Origin: Clostridium sp.
GTDB taxonomy: Bacteria; Bacillota; Clostridia; Acetivibrionales; Acetivibrionaceae
Assembly: GCA_012798835.1 (NCBI GenBank)
Contig: JAAZML010000117.1
Span: 1 to 44,870, forward strand
Length of the DNA stretch: 44,870 nucleotides
Direction: 5' to 3'
Shown here: in pieces, positions 29,613 through 41,134 of the stretch
Position numbering within the stretch: the first letter of the stretch is position 1
Layout: each line of letters starts with the position of its first letter
Notes under the pieces: generated by a model
What the model saw: only the letters and a program-made list of their open reading frames with translations
Told to the model about the DNA's origin: nothing
The model's database searches: none
Made by a program: the position numbers and the translations under genes

Positions 29613-30542
29613 ATGACAAAAGACCTCTTAGGGCTCAAGGAACTGACAGGAGAACAAATAAAGCATATTTTAAATACTGCGAAAACGATGAAACTTATCC
29701 TTGAATCAAAGAATAAGAAGACTCCACATCTTCAGGGTAAATCCATTATTACTCTATTTTACGAAAATAGTACAAGGACAAGGCTATCTTTTGAACTTGC
29801 AGCTAAATATATGAGTGCCAGTGCTGCAAACATATCTGTATCAGCAAGCAGTGTAGCCAAAGGTGAAACCCTGATTGATACTGGCAAAACAATAGACATG
29901 ATGGGGGCAGATGTAATTATAATAAGGCATTCGATGGCAGGGACTCCCCACCTGCTTGCTAGAAATGTTAATGCCTCCATAATAAATGCCGGGGATGGTA
30001 TGAATGAGCATCCAACCCAGGCCCTTCTTGATATGTTTACCGTTATGGAGAAGAAAGGAAGTCTTGAGGGATTGAAGGTTGCGATAATAGGCGATATCTA
30101 TCATAGCAGGGTGGTTAGAAGTAATATATGGGGAATGACAAAGATGGGAGCTAAGGTATGTGTTGCAGGCCCTTCAACATTAATTCCAAGGGATATGGAA
30201 AAGGTTGGGGTTAAGGTCTTTACCACTGTCCAAGAGGCGTTGATTGATGCCGATGTAATTGTTGGCCTGAGGATACAAAAAGAAAGACAAAAAAGTGGCC
30301 TATTCCCCAGTTTAAGAGAATATTACAGATTTTTTGGGTTGGATGAGAAAAGATTAAAGCTTGCAAAGGAGGATGCCTTGGTGCTTCATCCGGGACCGGT
30401 TAATAGAGGGGTTGAGATGTCTACATCAGTAATTGACGGCGACAAATCACTTATAAATGAGCAGGTCACAAATGGAGTTGCAGTTAGGATGGCTCTCCTT
30501 TATCTTTTAACAAGGAGGGGTAGCATTGAAGGTATTAATTAA
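29613..30542 (+). CDS. pyrB: Aspartate carbamoyltransferase catalytic subunit
   Basis: FYENSTRTRLSFELAAKYM, HPTQALLDMFT, HPGPVNRGVE; start 29613 after GCGAGGTG. Confidence 0.96.
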   Translation: MTKDLLGLKELTGEQIKHILNTAKTMKLILESKNKKTPHLQGKSIITLFYENSTRTRLSFELAAKYMSASAANISVSASSVAKGETLIDTGKTIDMMGADVIIIRHSMAGTPHLLARNVNASIINAGDGMNEHPTQALLDMFTVMEKKGSLEGLKVAIIGDIYHSRVVRSNIWGMTKMGAKVCVAGPSTLIPRDMEKVGVKVFTTVQEALIDADVIVGLRIQKERQKSGLFPSLREYYRFFGLDEKRLKLAKEDALVLHPGPVNRGVEMSTSVIDGDKSLINEQVTNGVAVRMALLYLLTRRGSIEGIN

Positions 30543-31812
30543 GGGCGGTCACGTTGTAGATCCAAAAACTAAAACAGATGCCGTAACGGATATATTAGTT
30601 TGCGACGGAAAAATAATTGAGATTAATAATGGTATTGAATGTCGCAACTGCAATATAATTGACGCCAAAGGCAAACTGGTTTTGCCGGGATTTGTGGATG
30701 CACATTGCCATTTGAGAGAACCGGGATTTGAATACAAGGAAGATATCGAAAGCGGTACAAAAAGTGCAGCCATGGGTGGATTTACCTCTGTGGCATGTAT
30801 GCCTAATACAGATCCGGTTGTGGATAATGAGTCTGCCATAAAATATATTATTGACAAAGCCAAAAAGGAAGGATATGTGAATGTATATCCTATTGGGGCA
30901 ATAACAAAAGGCCAGGAGGGAAAGGAGCTTTCGGAAATAGGGGAGCTAAAATTTGCAGGGGCGGTTGCTATATCAGATGACGGTAGGCCTTTGGAAAATT
31001 CCTGTCTTATGAAAAGAGCGCTGGAATACTCATCGACATTTGATATAACCGTAATATCCCATTGTGAAGATCTGGACGTTGCAGATGGTGGGGTGATGAA
31101 TGATGGGTACCAATCCACAATAATGGGGCTTAGGGGTATACCTTCGGCAGCTGAAGAGATAATGGTCGCCAGAGAACTTATATTATCAGAATATACGGGG
31201 GTCCCTATTCACATAGCCCATGTGAGCACCGAGTTATCCGTAGAGCTTATAAGACACGCCAAATCAAGGGGTGTGGCAGTGACTTGCGAGACATGCCCAC
31301 ATTACTTTGTACTTACAGATGAGGCGTGCGAAAACTTTGATACCAACGCAAAGGTCAATCCCCCCTTAAGGACTAGAAAGGATGTTAGGGCTGTAATAGA
31401 GGGGCTAAAGGATGGAACGATTGATGTGATTGCCACCGATCATGCGCCGCACCATGTGGATGAAAAAAATGTGGAATTTAATATGGCCGCAAATGGGATC
31501 GCAGGATTTGAAACAGCGTTTCCGTTGGCTGTAACGTATCTTGTAGAGCCGGGACATCTCACAATCAATGAATTGATAAAAAAAATGTGTATAAACCCAT
31601 CGAACATATTAGGATTAAATAAGGGGACCTTAGAGTTAGGTAGGAGTGCAGATATAGCAGTTGTTGATATTGACGAGGAATTTACCGTAGATGTCAGTAA
31701 ATTCAAATCAAAGGGTAAGAACTCGCCCTTTGATGGGTTTGTTCTCAAAGGGCAGATATATCATACAATAGTTAACGGAAATGTTGTCGTAAGGGAGGGG
31801 ATACTCCTTTAG
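30526..31812 (+). CDS. pyrC: Dihydroorotase
   Basis: DAHCHLREPGFEYKEDI, ATDHAPHH; 4-nt-type overlap with pyrB (17 bp). Confidence 0.96.
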   Translation: MKVLIKGGHVVDPKTKTDAVTDILVCDGKIIEINNGIECRNCNIIDAKGKLVLPGFVDAHCHLREPGFEYKEDIESGTKSAAMGGFTSVACMPNTDPVVDNESAIKYIIDKAKKEGYVNVYPIGAITKGQEGKELSEIGELKFAGAVAISDDGRPLENSCLMKRALEYSSTFDITVISHCEDLDVADGGVMNDGYQSTIMGLRGIPSAAEEIMVARELILSEYTGVPIHIAHVSTELSVELIRHAKSRGVAVTCETCPHYFVLTDEACENFDTNAKVNPPLRTRKDVRAVIEGLKDGTIDVIATDHAPHHVDEKNVEFNMAANGIAGFETAFPLAVTYLVEPGHLTINELIKKMCINPSNILGLNKGTLELGRSADIAVVDIDEEFTVDVSKFKSKGKNSPFDGFVLKGQIYHTIVNGNVVVREGILL

Positions 31813-31874
31813 GGGTATTCTACATTACGAGTAAATAGGGCATTACACAAATAGTTGGATAAGGAGATAAAATT

Positions 31875-32822
31875 ATGTTTGTGGACAAGTTAATCGAAGA
31901 AATAAGGAAAAAAAACAATCCAACCGTCGTGGGTTTAGATCCCCAAATAGACTATGTACCTTCCTTTATACGGGAACAAATGTATAATGAATATGGTAAG
32001 AATCTAAAAGGGGCGGCAAAGGCCATATTGAGCTTTAATAAATCTATTATTGATGCAGTATGGGATATCATTCCTGCAGTAAAACCCCAATTAGCCTATT
32101 ATGAAATGTACGGGCTTGAGGGAATGGAGGTTTTCCACAAAACTTGCAGTTATGCAAAAGAAAAAGGGCTTTTGGTTATTGCCGACGGAAAAAGAAATGA
32201 TATTGGTTCTACGGCTCAAGCCTACTCCAGAGCATATCTTGGTAGAACTCCCATAGATGGGGAAGTAAATGAGGCAGTTTTTGATATAGATGCACTAACC
32301 ATAAACCCATTTTTGGGCATAGATGGAATCAAACCCTTTATAAATGATTGCATGGATTACGGAAAGGGAATATTCATCATCGTGAAAACTTCAAACAAAT
32401 CATCAGGCCAGCTTCAGGATATACTAACCATGGATGGAAAAAGCATTTACGAGGTTGTTGCACAGTATGTCGAGGAATGGGGAAGGAATGTTAAGGGTAA
32501 ATATGGATATAGCAGTGTAGGGGCAGTTGTAGGGGCAACATACCCCAACCAGGCAAAAATTTTAAGAAGAATCCTAAAAAGTGCATATATACTTGTCCCA
32601 GGCTATGGTGCGCAAGGTGGCACTGCTAGAGATGCCGCCCACTCCTTTAACCACGATGGACTGGGTGCCATTGTAAATGCATCAAGAAGTATAATCTGCG
32701 CTTATACCAGCGAAAGATGGAAAGGTATCTATGGTGAAAATCAATTCCAAGAAGCATCAAGGGCTGAGGCCATTAGAATGAGGGATGATATAAATAATGC
32801 CTTAAATGCTTCAAAAGGGTGA
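31875..32822 (+). CDS. pyrF: Orotidine-5'-phosphate decarboxylase (type 2)
   Basis: DGKRNDIGSTAQAY, VPGYGAQGG, GAIVNASRSI. Confidence 0.95.
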   Translation: MFVDKLIEEIRKKNNPTVVGLDPQIDYVPSFIREQMYNEYGKNLKGAAKAILSFNKSIIDAVWDIIPAVKPQLAYYEMYGLEGMEVFHKTCSYAKEKGLLVIADGKRNDIGSTAQAYSRAYLGRTPIDGEVNEAVFDIDALTINPFLGIDGIKPFINDCMDYGKGIFIIVKTSNKSSGQLQDILTMDGKSIYEVVAQYVEEWGRNVKGKYGYSSVGAVVGATYPNQAKILRRILKSAYILVPGYGAQGGTARDAAHSFNHDGLGAIVNASRSIICAYTSERWKGIYGENQFQEASRAEAIRMRDDINNALNASKG

Positions 32823-32856
32823 CAAATATCGCATGCTGCAAGGAGAAATAAGGGAA

Positions 32857-32925
32857 ATGGATAAATATAGTGGGCTTAATACTAGGAATTTCATTAGGGG
32901 GGTAAAGGATGCCAAAAAGAAGTGA
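32857..32925 (+). CDS. Possible 22-aa ORF overlapping the carB start
   Basis: [22 protein letters not shown] preceded by AAGGAGAAATAAGGGAA; overlaps carB ATG out of frame. Confidence 0.25.
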   Translation: MDKYSGLNTRNFIRGVKDAKKK

Positions 32926-35900
32926 TGTTAGGAAGGTTCTTGTTATCGGTTCAGGTCCTATCGTAATAGGACAGGCAGCTGAATTTGATTATGCAGGGAC
33001 ACAGGCCTGCAGGGCATTAAAGGAAGAGGGCGTGGAGGTCGTACTGGTTAACAGCAACCCGGCCACAATAATGACTGATACCAATATCGCAGATAAGGTT
33101 TATATAGAACCGCTTACATCGGAAGTTGTAAAAAACATAATATACAAGGAAAGACCAGACAGCATACTCCCTACACTGGGGGGACAGACCGGACTAAATC
33201 TCGCCATGGAACTTGCAGAATCGGGGTTTTTAGATGAATGCAAAGTAAAGCTTTTGGGGACTGCAACCGATACAATCAAGAAAGCTGAGGATAGGCAGGC
33301 TTTCAAGGATGCAATGGAGGACATAGGTGAACCCTGTATAGCCAGTAAGGTGGTAAATACAATTGAGGATGCCATAGAGTTTGCAAAAGAAATTGATTAT
33401 CCCGTTATTGTGCGTCCTGCCTACACTTTAGGTGGAACGGGGGGCGGTATAGCAAATGACGAGGAAGAGCTCATTGATATAGGAACCAACGGGTTAAGAC
33501 TTAGCAGGGTAAACCAAGTATTGATAGAGAAATGCATTTCTGGGTGGAAGGAAATAGAATATGAGGTTATGCGTGATAGTAAAGGAAATGTAGTAACTAT
33601 ATGTAATATGGAAAATATTGATCCGGTAGGGGTCCATACTGGGGACAGTATAGTTGTTGCTCCTTCCCAAACTCTATCAGATAAGGAATACCAAATGCTT
33701 CGACAGGCATCATTTAAAATAATATCCGCATTGGGGATAGAGGGTGGATGCAATGTGCAGTTTGCTTTGCACCCTAAAAGCTTTGAGTATGCCGTGATTG
33801 AGGTAAATCCAAGAGTTAGCCGCTCATCGGCTTTAGCCTCGAAGGCAACAGGATATCCAATTGCCAAAGTTGCTTCGAAGATTGCTATAGGTTACGGTCT
33901 TGACGAAATTAAAAACGTAATAACGGGGAAGACTTATGCTTGTTTTGAACCCACCCTAGATTACACGGTAGTGAAGATACCCAAATGGCCTTTTGATAAG
34001 TTTGTAAAAGCAAGTAGGACCTTAGGTACGCAGATGAAGGCTACAGGGGAGGTAATGGCGATAAGCGACTCGTTTGAAGCTGCTTTAATGAAAGCGTTAA
34101 GATCTTTAGAGCTCGGAATTTTTACATTGGAACAGGAGGCATACAAAAAGCTCAAAGATGAGGATATAAGAAAAAAGATAGAAGACATAAACGATGAAAG
34201 ACTTCTCATTATTGCCGAAGGAATAAGGAGAGGCATTACCCTAGAGAAGATAAACAGCATAACACAAATAGACATGTTTTTCCTAAGCAAAATCAAAAGG
34301 CTGGTGCTTATCGAAGAAAAGCTAAAGACTTTAACTTTAGAGGATTTAAGCCCCAAGTATCTAAAGATGGTAAAGGAATTAGGTTTTACGGATGCGGTTA
34401 TCGCAGGGTTTGTTGGGTGTGAAAAAAAGGATATCCAAGATAAAAGGGATGAATTCGATATTTGCGCATCCTACAAAATTGTGGACACTTGTGCTGCGGA
34501 GTTCAAGGCTGCCACTCCATATTATTATTCAACCTATAGCGGACGCTGTGAAGCTGACGGCCCGAAAGGAAAGAAGGTTTTAGTAATAGGGTCTGGGCCG
34601 ATAAGAATAGGACAAGGAATTGAGTTTGACTATTGTTCCGTACATTCGGTATGGGGCTTAAAGGATGAAGGGTATGAAACCATAATAGCTAACAACAATC
34701 CGGAAACGGTGAGTACAGATTTTGATACAGCAGACAGGTTGTATTTTGAACCTTTAACCGAGGAGGATGTCGAAAATATCATAAAAAGGGAAAGGGTTGA
34801 TGGGGCAATTGTACAGTTTGGGGGACAGACAGCCATAAAACTCACAAAGGCCATTTCCCGAACGGGTATTAAAATTTTTGGGACCGATCCTAAATATGTT
34901 GATGCTGCGGAGGATCGCAAAAAATTCGATAAAATACTTGAAGATCTGAAAATACCTAGACCCCAAGGAAAGACTATTTTTACGGAGGATGAAGCACTAA
35001 AGGCTGCCAACGAGCTTGGGTATCCTGTACTTGTAAGACCCTCCTATGTACTTGGGGGGCAGGGTATGGAGATTGCTTACAGTGATAAAGATATAGTGGA
35101 ATTTATGGAAATCATAAACAGGGTAAAGCAGGAGCACCCTATATTGGTAGATAAATATATGATGGGGAAGGAAATAGAGGTCGATGCAATATACGATGGT
35201 GAGGACATCCTTATTCCCGGCATAATGGAGCATTTAGAAAGGGCGGGGGTACACTCGGGTGACAGTATATCCGTTTACCCAACCCAGACCATTGACAATG
35301 AATTAAAGGGGAAAATACTAGAATACACTAAAAAACTGGCCGAAGCCCTAAATGTAATTGGGATGGTAAACATACAGTATGTTTATTATAATAACGAATT
35401 GTATGTAATAGAGGTCAATCCTCGCTCTAGCCGCACGGTACCCTACATCAGCAAGGTAACTGGTGTGCCGATGGTGAATATAGCAACAAGGATAATGGTT
35501 GGCAGGAAATTAAAAGAATTCGGGTATGGTACAGGTCTTTATAGGGAATCTGAATATTCTGCAGTAAAAGTTCCCGTATTTTCCTTTGAAAAGCTTCACG
35601 ATGTGGACACGAGCCTTGGGCCTGAAATGAAATCAACGGGTGAAGTTCTGGGGATTGCCAAGACATTTCCCGAGGCATTATACAAAGGTATTATAGCAAC
35701 GGGCATAAAGCTTCCCGAAAAGGGGGGAGGTATTCTTATGACGGTTAGAGATACGGATAAGACTGAGCTGATACAATTGGCAGAGGAATTTGAAAAGCTA
35801 GGATTTGAGCTCTTTGCAACCGGCAAAACCGCCAATATGTTAAATAAACAAGGGGTTGCCACCAATGCCGTTAAGAAGATTAAGGAAGGTGAGCCAAACC

Positions 35901-36127
35901 TGCTGGATCTAATACATTCGGGCAGAATAAATCTTATTATCAACACACCGACAAAGGGCAGGGAACCAGAAAGGGATGGTTTCAAAATAAGAAGGAAGGC
36001 CGTTGAAATGTCAATACCCTGTTTGACCTCTCTTGATACTGCAAGGGCTGTTCTTGAGTGTATCAAACTTGGCAGAAATGAAAAGGATCTTGAGGTCTAC
36101 GATTTGAGTGTTTTTAACAAACAATAA
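32909..36127 (+). CDS. carB: Carbamoyl-phosphate synthase large subunit
   Basis: Duplicated synthetase halves ([48 protein letters not shown]) and C-terminal MGS domain. Confidence 0.97.
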   Translation: MPKRSDVRKVLVIGSGPIVIGQAAEFDYAGTQACRALKEEGVEVVLVNSNPATIMTDTNIADKVYIEPLTSEVVKNIIYKERPDSILPTLGGQTGLNLAMELAESGFLDECKVKLLGTATDTIKKAEDRQAFKDAMEDIGEPCIASKVVNTIEDAIEFAKEIDYPVIVRPAYTLGGTGGGIANDEEELIDIGTNGLRLSRVNQVLIEKCISGWKEIEYEVMRDSKGNVVTICNMENIDPVGVHTGDSIVVAPSQTLSDKEYQMLRQASFKIISALGIEGGCNVQFALHPKSFEYAVIEVNPRVSRSSALASKATGYPIAKVASKIAIGYGLDEIKNVITGKTYACFEPTLDYTVVKIPKWPFDKFVKASRTLGTQMKATGEVMAISDSFEAALMKALRSLELGIFTLEQEAYKKLKDEDIRKKIEDINDERLLIIAEGIRRGITLEKINSITQIDMFFLSKIKRLVLIEEKLKTLTLEDLSPKYLKMVKELGFTDAVIAGFVGCEKKDIQDKRDEFDICASYKIVDTCAAEFKAATPYYYSTYSGRCEADGPKGKKVLVIGSGPIRIGQGIEFDYCSVHSVWGLKDEGYETIIANNNPETVSTDFDTADRLYFEPLTEEDVENIIKRERVDGAIVQFGGQTAIKLTKAISRTGIKIFGTDPKYVDAAEDRKKFDKILEDLKIPRPQGKTIFTEDEALKAANELGYPVLVRPSYVLGGQGMEIAYSDKDIVEFMEIINRVKQEHPILVDKYMMGKEIEVDAIYDGEDILIPGIMEHLERAGVHSGDSISVYPTQTIDNELKGKILEYTKKLAEALNVIGMVNIQYVYYNNELYVIEVNPRSSRTVPYISKVTGVPMVNIATRIMVGRKLKEFGYGTGLYRESEYSAVKVPVFSFEKLHDVDTSLGPEMKSTGEVLGIAKTFPEALYKGIIATGIKLPEKGGGILMTVRDTDKTELIQLAEEFEKLGFELFATGKTANMLNKQGVATNAVKKIKEGEPNLLDLIHSGRINLIINTPTKGREPERDGFKIRRKAVEMSIPCLTSLDTARAVLECIKLGRNEKDLEVYDLSVFNKQ

Positions 36128-36139
36128 TTGGAGGATAGC

Positions 36140-36925
36140 ATGTCCAGAATTTTATCAGAACAGATTATAAATATTAAAAAGATTTCAAAGGAATTATGCA
36201 GCGTAACTATTGGATCCAAATATGTATCCCAAGATGCTGCTCCGGGTCAGTTCGTAAACATAAAATGCTGTAAAGGATTGGAGGTTCTGCTAAGAAGACC
36301 GATAAGCATATGCAGCGTTGACAAAGATAAGGAAACCTTTGATATTGTATTCCAGTTAAAAGGAAGGGGAACCGAGCTGTTATCGGAAAAAATAGTGGGG
36401 GATAGTGTGGATTTTATCGGGCCGTTGGGCAATTCGTTCAATATATCTAGTAAGTACAGGCGTATTGCGGTAGTGGGCGGTGGTATAGGCATATTTCCCT
36501 TGCTTTACCTGCTAAAAGAGACACCAGATGCTCACAGGCACGCTTATTTGGGTTTTAGAAGTCAGGAAAATGCCGTGTTAATCGATGAATTCCAAGCGGA
36601 AAGCGAAAAATTATCCATTTCCACGGATGATGGTAGTATGGGATATAAGGGTGTTATTACGGAATCTTTAAAAAAAGATATCAACGATGAAAAATTTGAT
36701 ATTATCTACACCTGCGGCCCCATGCCAATGATTAAAGAGGTGGCAAAAATAAGTGCCCAAGGCGGTATAAAGTGCCAAGTGTCTTTAGAGCAGCGGATGG
36801 GTTGCGGGATAGGGGCATGTCTTGTGTGCGCATGCAAAATAGGGAAACCAGACAATTGGGAATACAAGCGTGTTTGCAAAGATGGACCTGTTTTTTGGAG
36901 TGATGAGGTGATTTTCGATGACTAA
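36140..36925 (+). CDS. pyrK: Dihydroorotate dehydrogenase electron transfer subunit
   Basis: FAD/NAD ferredoxin-reductase fold, C-terminal 2Fe-2S cysteines MGCGIGACLVCACKI...YKRVCKDGP; GGAGG before ATG 36140. Confidence 0.95.
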   Translation: MSRILSEQIINIKKISKELCSVTIGSKYVSQDAAPGQFVNIKCCKGLEVLLRRPISICSVDKDKETFDIVFQLKGRGTELLSEKIVGDSVDFIGPLGNSFNISSKYRRIAVVGGGIGIFPLLYLLKETPDAHRHAYLGFRSQENAVLIDEFQAESEKLSISTDDGSMGYKGVITESLKKDINDEKFDIIYTCGPMPMIKEVAKISAQGGIKCQVSLEQRMGCGIGACLVCACKIGKPDNWEYKRVCKDGPVFWSDEVIFDD

Positions 36926-37841
36926 TAGAAGTATTGATTTGAGTGTTAATATTGCAGGGGTAAAGTTTTCAAATCCCGTTATAGCTGCCTCTGGTACATT
37001 TGGATTTGGTCGCGAATATAGCAATTATATCGACCTAGACACCATAGGCGGCATATCTGTAAAAGGTCTTACTCTGGAAGAAAGGCAGGGCAACACACCG
37101 CCACGTATAGCGGAAACCCCTGCAGGTATTTTAAATAGCGTTGGTTTGCAAAATCCCGGGGTAAGGAATTTTATCAAAAAAGAACTCCCTTTTTTAAAAA
37201 GGTATAACACAAAAATAATTGCAAATATAGCAGGAAACACAGTGGAAGAATACTGCAGTATGACAGAAATACTTTCCGACATTGATATTGACGCCATTGA
37301 GCTTAATGTGTCATGTCCTAATGTGAAAAGGGGTTGTGCTGCATTCGGGAATTCCGTTGAAGGCATAAGGGAGGTTACCGAACAAGTAAGAAGATACTGT
37401 AAAAAACCCTTAATAGTAAAACTTACTCCAAATGCCACCGATATAAAAGAAATAGCATTGGCGGCGGAGGAGGCGGGGGCGGATGCATTGTCTCTTATTA
37501 ATACTATTCTGGGGATGGCTATTGATATACACAAAAAAAGACCCATACTTGGAAATAATGTGGGTGGACTCTCGGGTCCTGCGGTTAGGCCTATTGCGGT
37601 TAGGATGGTCTATGAGGTGGCAAATGTGGTCAATATTCCCGTTATAGGTATGGGAGGAATATTTGATGGTGAAGATGCTGTGGAATTTTTACTTGCAGGG
37701 GCCAGTGCCGTAATGGTTGGTACAGCCAACTTTGTTAATCCTACTGCTTGCGTCGATGTTGTAGAAGGAATTGAGGATTACCTTACAAGGCATAATCATA
37801 ATAATGTTCATGAAATTATAGGAAAACTGCAGGTGTATTAG
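36918..37841 (+). CDS. pyrD: Dihydroorotate dehydrogenase B catalytic subunit
   Basis: NPVIAASGTFGFG, ELNVSCPNVKRG, KLTPNATDI, GMGGIFDGEDAVEFLLAGASAVMVGTA. Confidence 0.96.
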   Translation: MTNRSIDLSVNIAGVKFSNPVIAASGTFGFGREYSNYIDLDTIGGISVKGLTLEERQGNTPPRIAETPAGILNSVGLQNPGVRNFIKKELPFLKRYNTKIIANIAGNTVEEYCSMTEILSDIDIDAIELNVSCPNVKRGCAAFGNSVEGIREVTEQVRRYCKKPLIVKLTPNATDIKEIALAAEEAGADALSLINTILGMAIDIHKKRPILGNNVGGLSGPAVRPIAVRMVYEVANVVNIPVIGMGGIFDGEDAVEFLLAGASAVMVGTANFVNPTACVDVVEGIEDYLTRHNHNNVHEIIGKLQVY

Positions 37842-37937
37842 TATTTATCTACAGTTTAATGATATAATGAAATGCAAAGCTGAAAGTTCCTTTTGCTTAT
37901 GTAGTTTTATTTCGCATAATTTACAATTATTGAAGAG

Positions 37938-38624
37938 GTGATGGCAATAAAGACTAGAATTATATTTGTTCGTCATGCTGAAGCTGAGGGAAATGTTGAC
38001 AGGATATTCCATGGGTGGACAGATTCAGTTATTACTAAAAAGGGTCATATCCAGGCAGAAAGGGTGGCAGAAAGGCTCAAAAGTATGAACATTGATGTGA
38101 TCTATTCAAGTAGTCTAAAAAGAACCCTCCAAACTGCACAGTATATAGCAGATATCAAAAACCTCCCCATAATAAGAACGGACAAGCTTAAGGAAATAAA
38201 CGGCGGGAAATGGGAGGGAAAGGAATGGCATGAGCTGCCTAAGTTATGGCCGGATGCATATGAAAGTTGGGAAAACAGACCCCATGACCATAAAATGCCT
38301 GGTGGCGAAAGCATGATAGATTTTCAAAAAAGATTGCTAGATGAGGTAATGTATATTATAAAAAATAACAAGGGCAAGGATATATGCATAGTTACCCATG
38401 GTACGGCGCTAAGGGCAATGATGTGCTATTTTAGGGGATGTGCTTTTGAAGAGCTTATAAACATCAAATGGTTCGATAATACATCCGTAAGCATCCTAGA
38501 TTATGAGGATAACAAGTTTAGTGTCGTGCTAGAAGGGGATGTCTCCCATTTGGACAAAGAACTTTGTACTATTTTAAACCAACAATGGTGGAATGAATAT
38601 AATGAAAGATTCCAGAAAAAATGA
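37938..38624 (+). CDS. Histidine phosphatase family protein
   Basis: FVRHAEAEGNVDRIFHGWTD and VTHGTALRAM motifs. Confidence 0.85.
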   Translation: MMAIKTRIIFVRHAEAEGNVDRIFHGWTDSVITKKGHIQAERVAERLKSMNIDVIYSSSLKRTLQTAQYIADIKNLPIIRTDKLKEINGGKWEGKEWHELPKLWPDAYESWENRPHDHKMPGGESMIDFQKRLLDEVMYIIKNNKGKDICIVTHGTALRAMMCYFRGCAFEELINIKWFDNTSVSILDYEDNKFSVVLEGDVSHLDKELCTILNQQWWNEYNERFQKK

Positions 38625-38693
38625 CGGGAACCAGAAATATTATGGATATGCTCCTAGGAAAGTTGCGATTTACCATATCAAGGGGGATTGCTC

Positions 38694-39686
38694 ATGAAAT
38701 TTCTTTTTATTACAGATACACATATCCGGGGGACAACACCAAAAAACAGGAAAGATAATTTCTATGAGACTTTAAAAAAGAAGTTTAGAGAAATAAAGGA
38801 AATTGCCCATCGTTTAGATATTGATTATATACTTCATGGAGGCGATTGGTTTGATAGACCTGATATATCCCCCTCCATAGTAAGAGAATTTGCTCTTATT
38901 ATAAAAAACTTTAACTGTCCTGTTTATGCTATAGCGGGTAACCATGATATATATGGGCATAACCCTGATACCCTTGGAAGGACAATGTTGGGACTTTTAG
39001 AGGGCACAGGTATTTTAAGGCTTATAAGATATGAGGATGTATTAGTTCTTAAAAGGGATGGTTTGGCCGTACAACTTACTGGTAAGGCCTACAACTACGA
39101 AATAGACAGCAAACAAAATTATAGGGAATACTACATTGTGAAGAAACAGCAAGGGGTTGACTATGCTATAAATATGGTACATGGCATGCTCCTTTTAAAA
39201 CCCTTTTATGAAGGCGTACAATACACTCTGGTTGATGATTTAAAAGACACCGAAGCGGATATCACATTTGCAGGACATTATCACAGTGGCTTCGGAATAA
39301 AAAAAATGGATTCCAAGTACTTCATAAATCCCGGAAGCATTGCTAGGATCTCTAGTAGCATTTCCGAGATAAATAGAAAACCAATGGCGGTGTATGTTAA
39401 ACTTGGAAGTGATATACATGTTGAAAAAATAGAACTTGAAACTGCGCTTCCGGGGAAAGATATATTGGACAGAACTGGACTTGAGGCCGCAAAGGATAGG
39501 GCAGTAAAATTGCACCAGTTTTATGAGGGGATTGCAGCATCGGGCGAATACAAAAAAGTGGATATAATAAAACTTATTGAGCAAATAGCTATGAACCATG
39601 AGTTGGGCACCGATGTAAAAGAGGAAGCACTAAGAAGAATTGCCCTGGCAAGAGAAAGCTTTTCTTTGGGGCGGGAGGACAAATGA
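38694..39686 (+). CDS. SbcD/Mre11-like calcineurin-type metallophosphoesterase
   Basis: ITDTHIRG, LHGGDWFD, AGNHDIYGH, MVHGMLL, FAGHYHSGFG motifs all present. Confidence 0.85.
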   Translation: MKFLFITDTHIRGTTPKNRKDNFYETLKKKFREIKEIAHRLDIDYILHGGDWFDRPDISPSIVREFALIIKNFNCPVYAIAGNHDIYGHNPDTLGRTMLGLLEGTGILRLIRYEDVLVLKRDGLAVQLTGKAYNYEIDSKQNYREYYIVKKQQGVDYAINMVHGMLLLKPFYEGVQYTLVDDLKDTEADITFAGHYHSGFGIKKMDSKYFINPGSIARISSSISEINRKPMAVYVKLGSDIHVEKIELETALPGKDILDRTGLEAAKDRAVKLHQFYEGIAASGEYKKVDIIKLIEQIAMNHELGTDVKEEALRRIALARESFSLGREDK

Positions 39687-41134
39687 TTGAGATAAAAAGG
39701 CTAGTTATTGAAAATTTCCAGTCGCATAAGAGCACAGAGCTCACATTTTCCGGGGGATTGAATGTTATTGTTGGATCTTCAGATCAAGGGAAGTCAGCAA
39801 TAGTAAGGGCTGTAAAGTGGGTTTTATACAATGAACCTAGGGGAACTGATTTTATTAGACAGGGCACAAAGTCCGCCCGGGTGATGCTTGAACTTAGCAA
39901 CGGCTATGCCATTACAAGGGAAAGGACTCCAAGTAAAAACAGGTATATTCTCAAGGATCCCCAAAATAATATGAGCATATATGAGGGGTTTGGCAACGAA
40001 ATACCTCCAGAAATAATTAAGGCCCATGGAATACCCAAGGTTATCCTAGATACGGATAAGAGTGCAGGTATCAATATTGCAAGCCAGCTTGACGGACCTT
40101 TTATGCTATCGGAATCAGGTGCCACGCGGGCAAAGGCTATTGGGAGACTATCAGGTATTCATATTATAGATAGCTCTATCAGGGATTGTATGACGGACAT
40201 TAGAAGGGAGCATCAAATCTGTGATAGGGTAAACGGAGAAATTATAGAAATTAATGAGAAGCTTGTGGGCTATGACAACATAATCGAGCTTGGTGTCAAG
40301 TTAGAAAAAGCGCAAGGGTATATGAAGAGGATGGATACCTTAATAAAAAAAGCTTCTACTCTTGAGAACAAGGGACGTAATTTTAGGGAAATTCAGAAAG
40401 AAAGAAACCAAATTGAAAAAACGCTATCAGGGCTTGGCATGCTCAAAGAATGTATTGCCTACACCAAGGATGCCGAGCTAAAGTTAATAAAAATGAATTT
40501 TGTTCAAGGCATCAAAAAAAAATACAGGGATGCCATAAGAATAACGGAAGATACAAAGGAGATCCTAGAGCAAACAAGTTCGGTGCCTGAGGGGATATGC
40601 CTTTTTGAAATAATATATAACTACTCTTTAAGATTGGATACCCTAAAGAAAACTAAAATGGAATTAAAGAAAAATACGGACGAATTGAATAATATATATG
40701 CCATATTGAAAAATATGGATGGCTTAAAAAAACTCGGTTTATTGATAGATAGGATTGGTAAGGATATCTCAAGGAGCTCTAAAATCATTCCCATCTCAGA
40801 GAAGCTTTTGCATGTTGGGGAAGAAATAAGGGTTTTAAAATCAGAGATATCTCTTCACCGGAACGTTGAGGAAACGGAAAAAATCATATTGTTGACAGGA
40901 GAAAAGCTTAAGCATTTAGAGAGAATTGCGGTTCTGAAAAAAAAGCACGATGATAATTTGAAAAGTATACATGAGGGTCTTTTATTTGCAAAAGAAAATA
41001 AGAAGAAAATTGACAGGCTACTCGAAACTTATATATCCTTGCTGCAAAAGGAGAAAATATGTCCGCTATGCAAAAGTGATATAAAACAAGAAAGACTTAA
41101 CAATATTGCAAGGTACTACAAGGAGGTAAACTGA
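39683..41134 (+). CDS. SbcC/Rad50-like N-terminal ATPase half with C-terminal CPLC hook motif
   Basis: IENFQSHKSTELTFSGGLNVIVGSSDQGKSAIVRAV (Walker A), Q-loop-like SQLDGPFMLSES, coiled coil, KICPLCKSDI 20-odd residues before the stop. No LSGGE/Walker B seen. Confidence 0.8.
   Translation: MIEIKRLVIENFQSHKSTELTFSGGLNVIVGSSDQGKSAIVRAVKWVLYNEPRGTDFIRQGTKSARVMLELSNGYAITRERTPSKNRYILKDPQNNMSIYEGFGNEIPPEIIKAHGIPKVILDTDKSAGINIASQLDGPFMLSESGATRAKAIGRLSGIHIIDSSIRDCMTDIRREHQICDRVNGEIIEINEKLVGYDNIIELGVKLEKAQGYMKRMDTLIKKASTLENKGRNFREIQKERNQIEKTLSGLGMLKECIAYTKDAELKLIKMNFVQGIKKKYRDAIRITEDTKEILEQTSSVPEGICLFEIIYNYSLRLDTLKKTKMELKKNTDELNNIYAILKNMDGLKKLGLLIDRIGKDISRSSKIIPISEKLLHVGEEIRVLKSEISLHRNVEETEKIILLTGEKLKHLERIAVLKKKHDDNLKSIHEGLLFAKENKKKIDRLLETYISLLQKEKICPLCKSDIKQERLNNIARYYKEVN

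Noticed and set aside
30549-31118. 189-aa minus-strand ORF
   Set aside because: Antisense to pyrC; composition typical of a reverse-complement shadow.
39683-41134. ATPase as a pseudogene of full-length sbcC
   Set aside because: Frame is intact, the stop is coupled to a following ORF with an RBS, and no sbcC C-lobe remnant is visible downstream before rimO.
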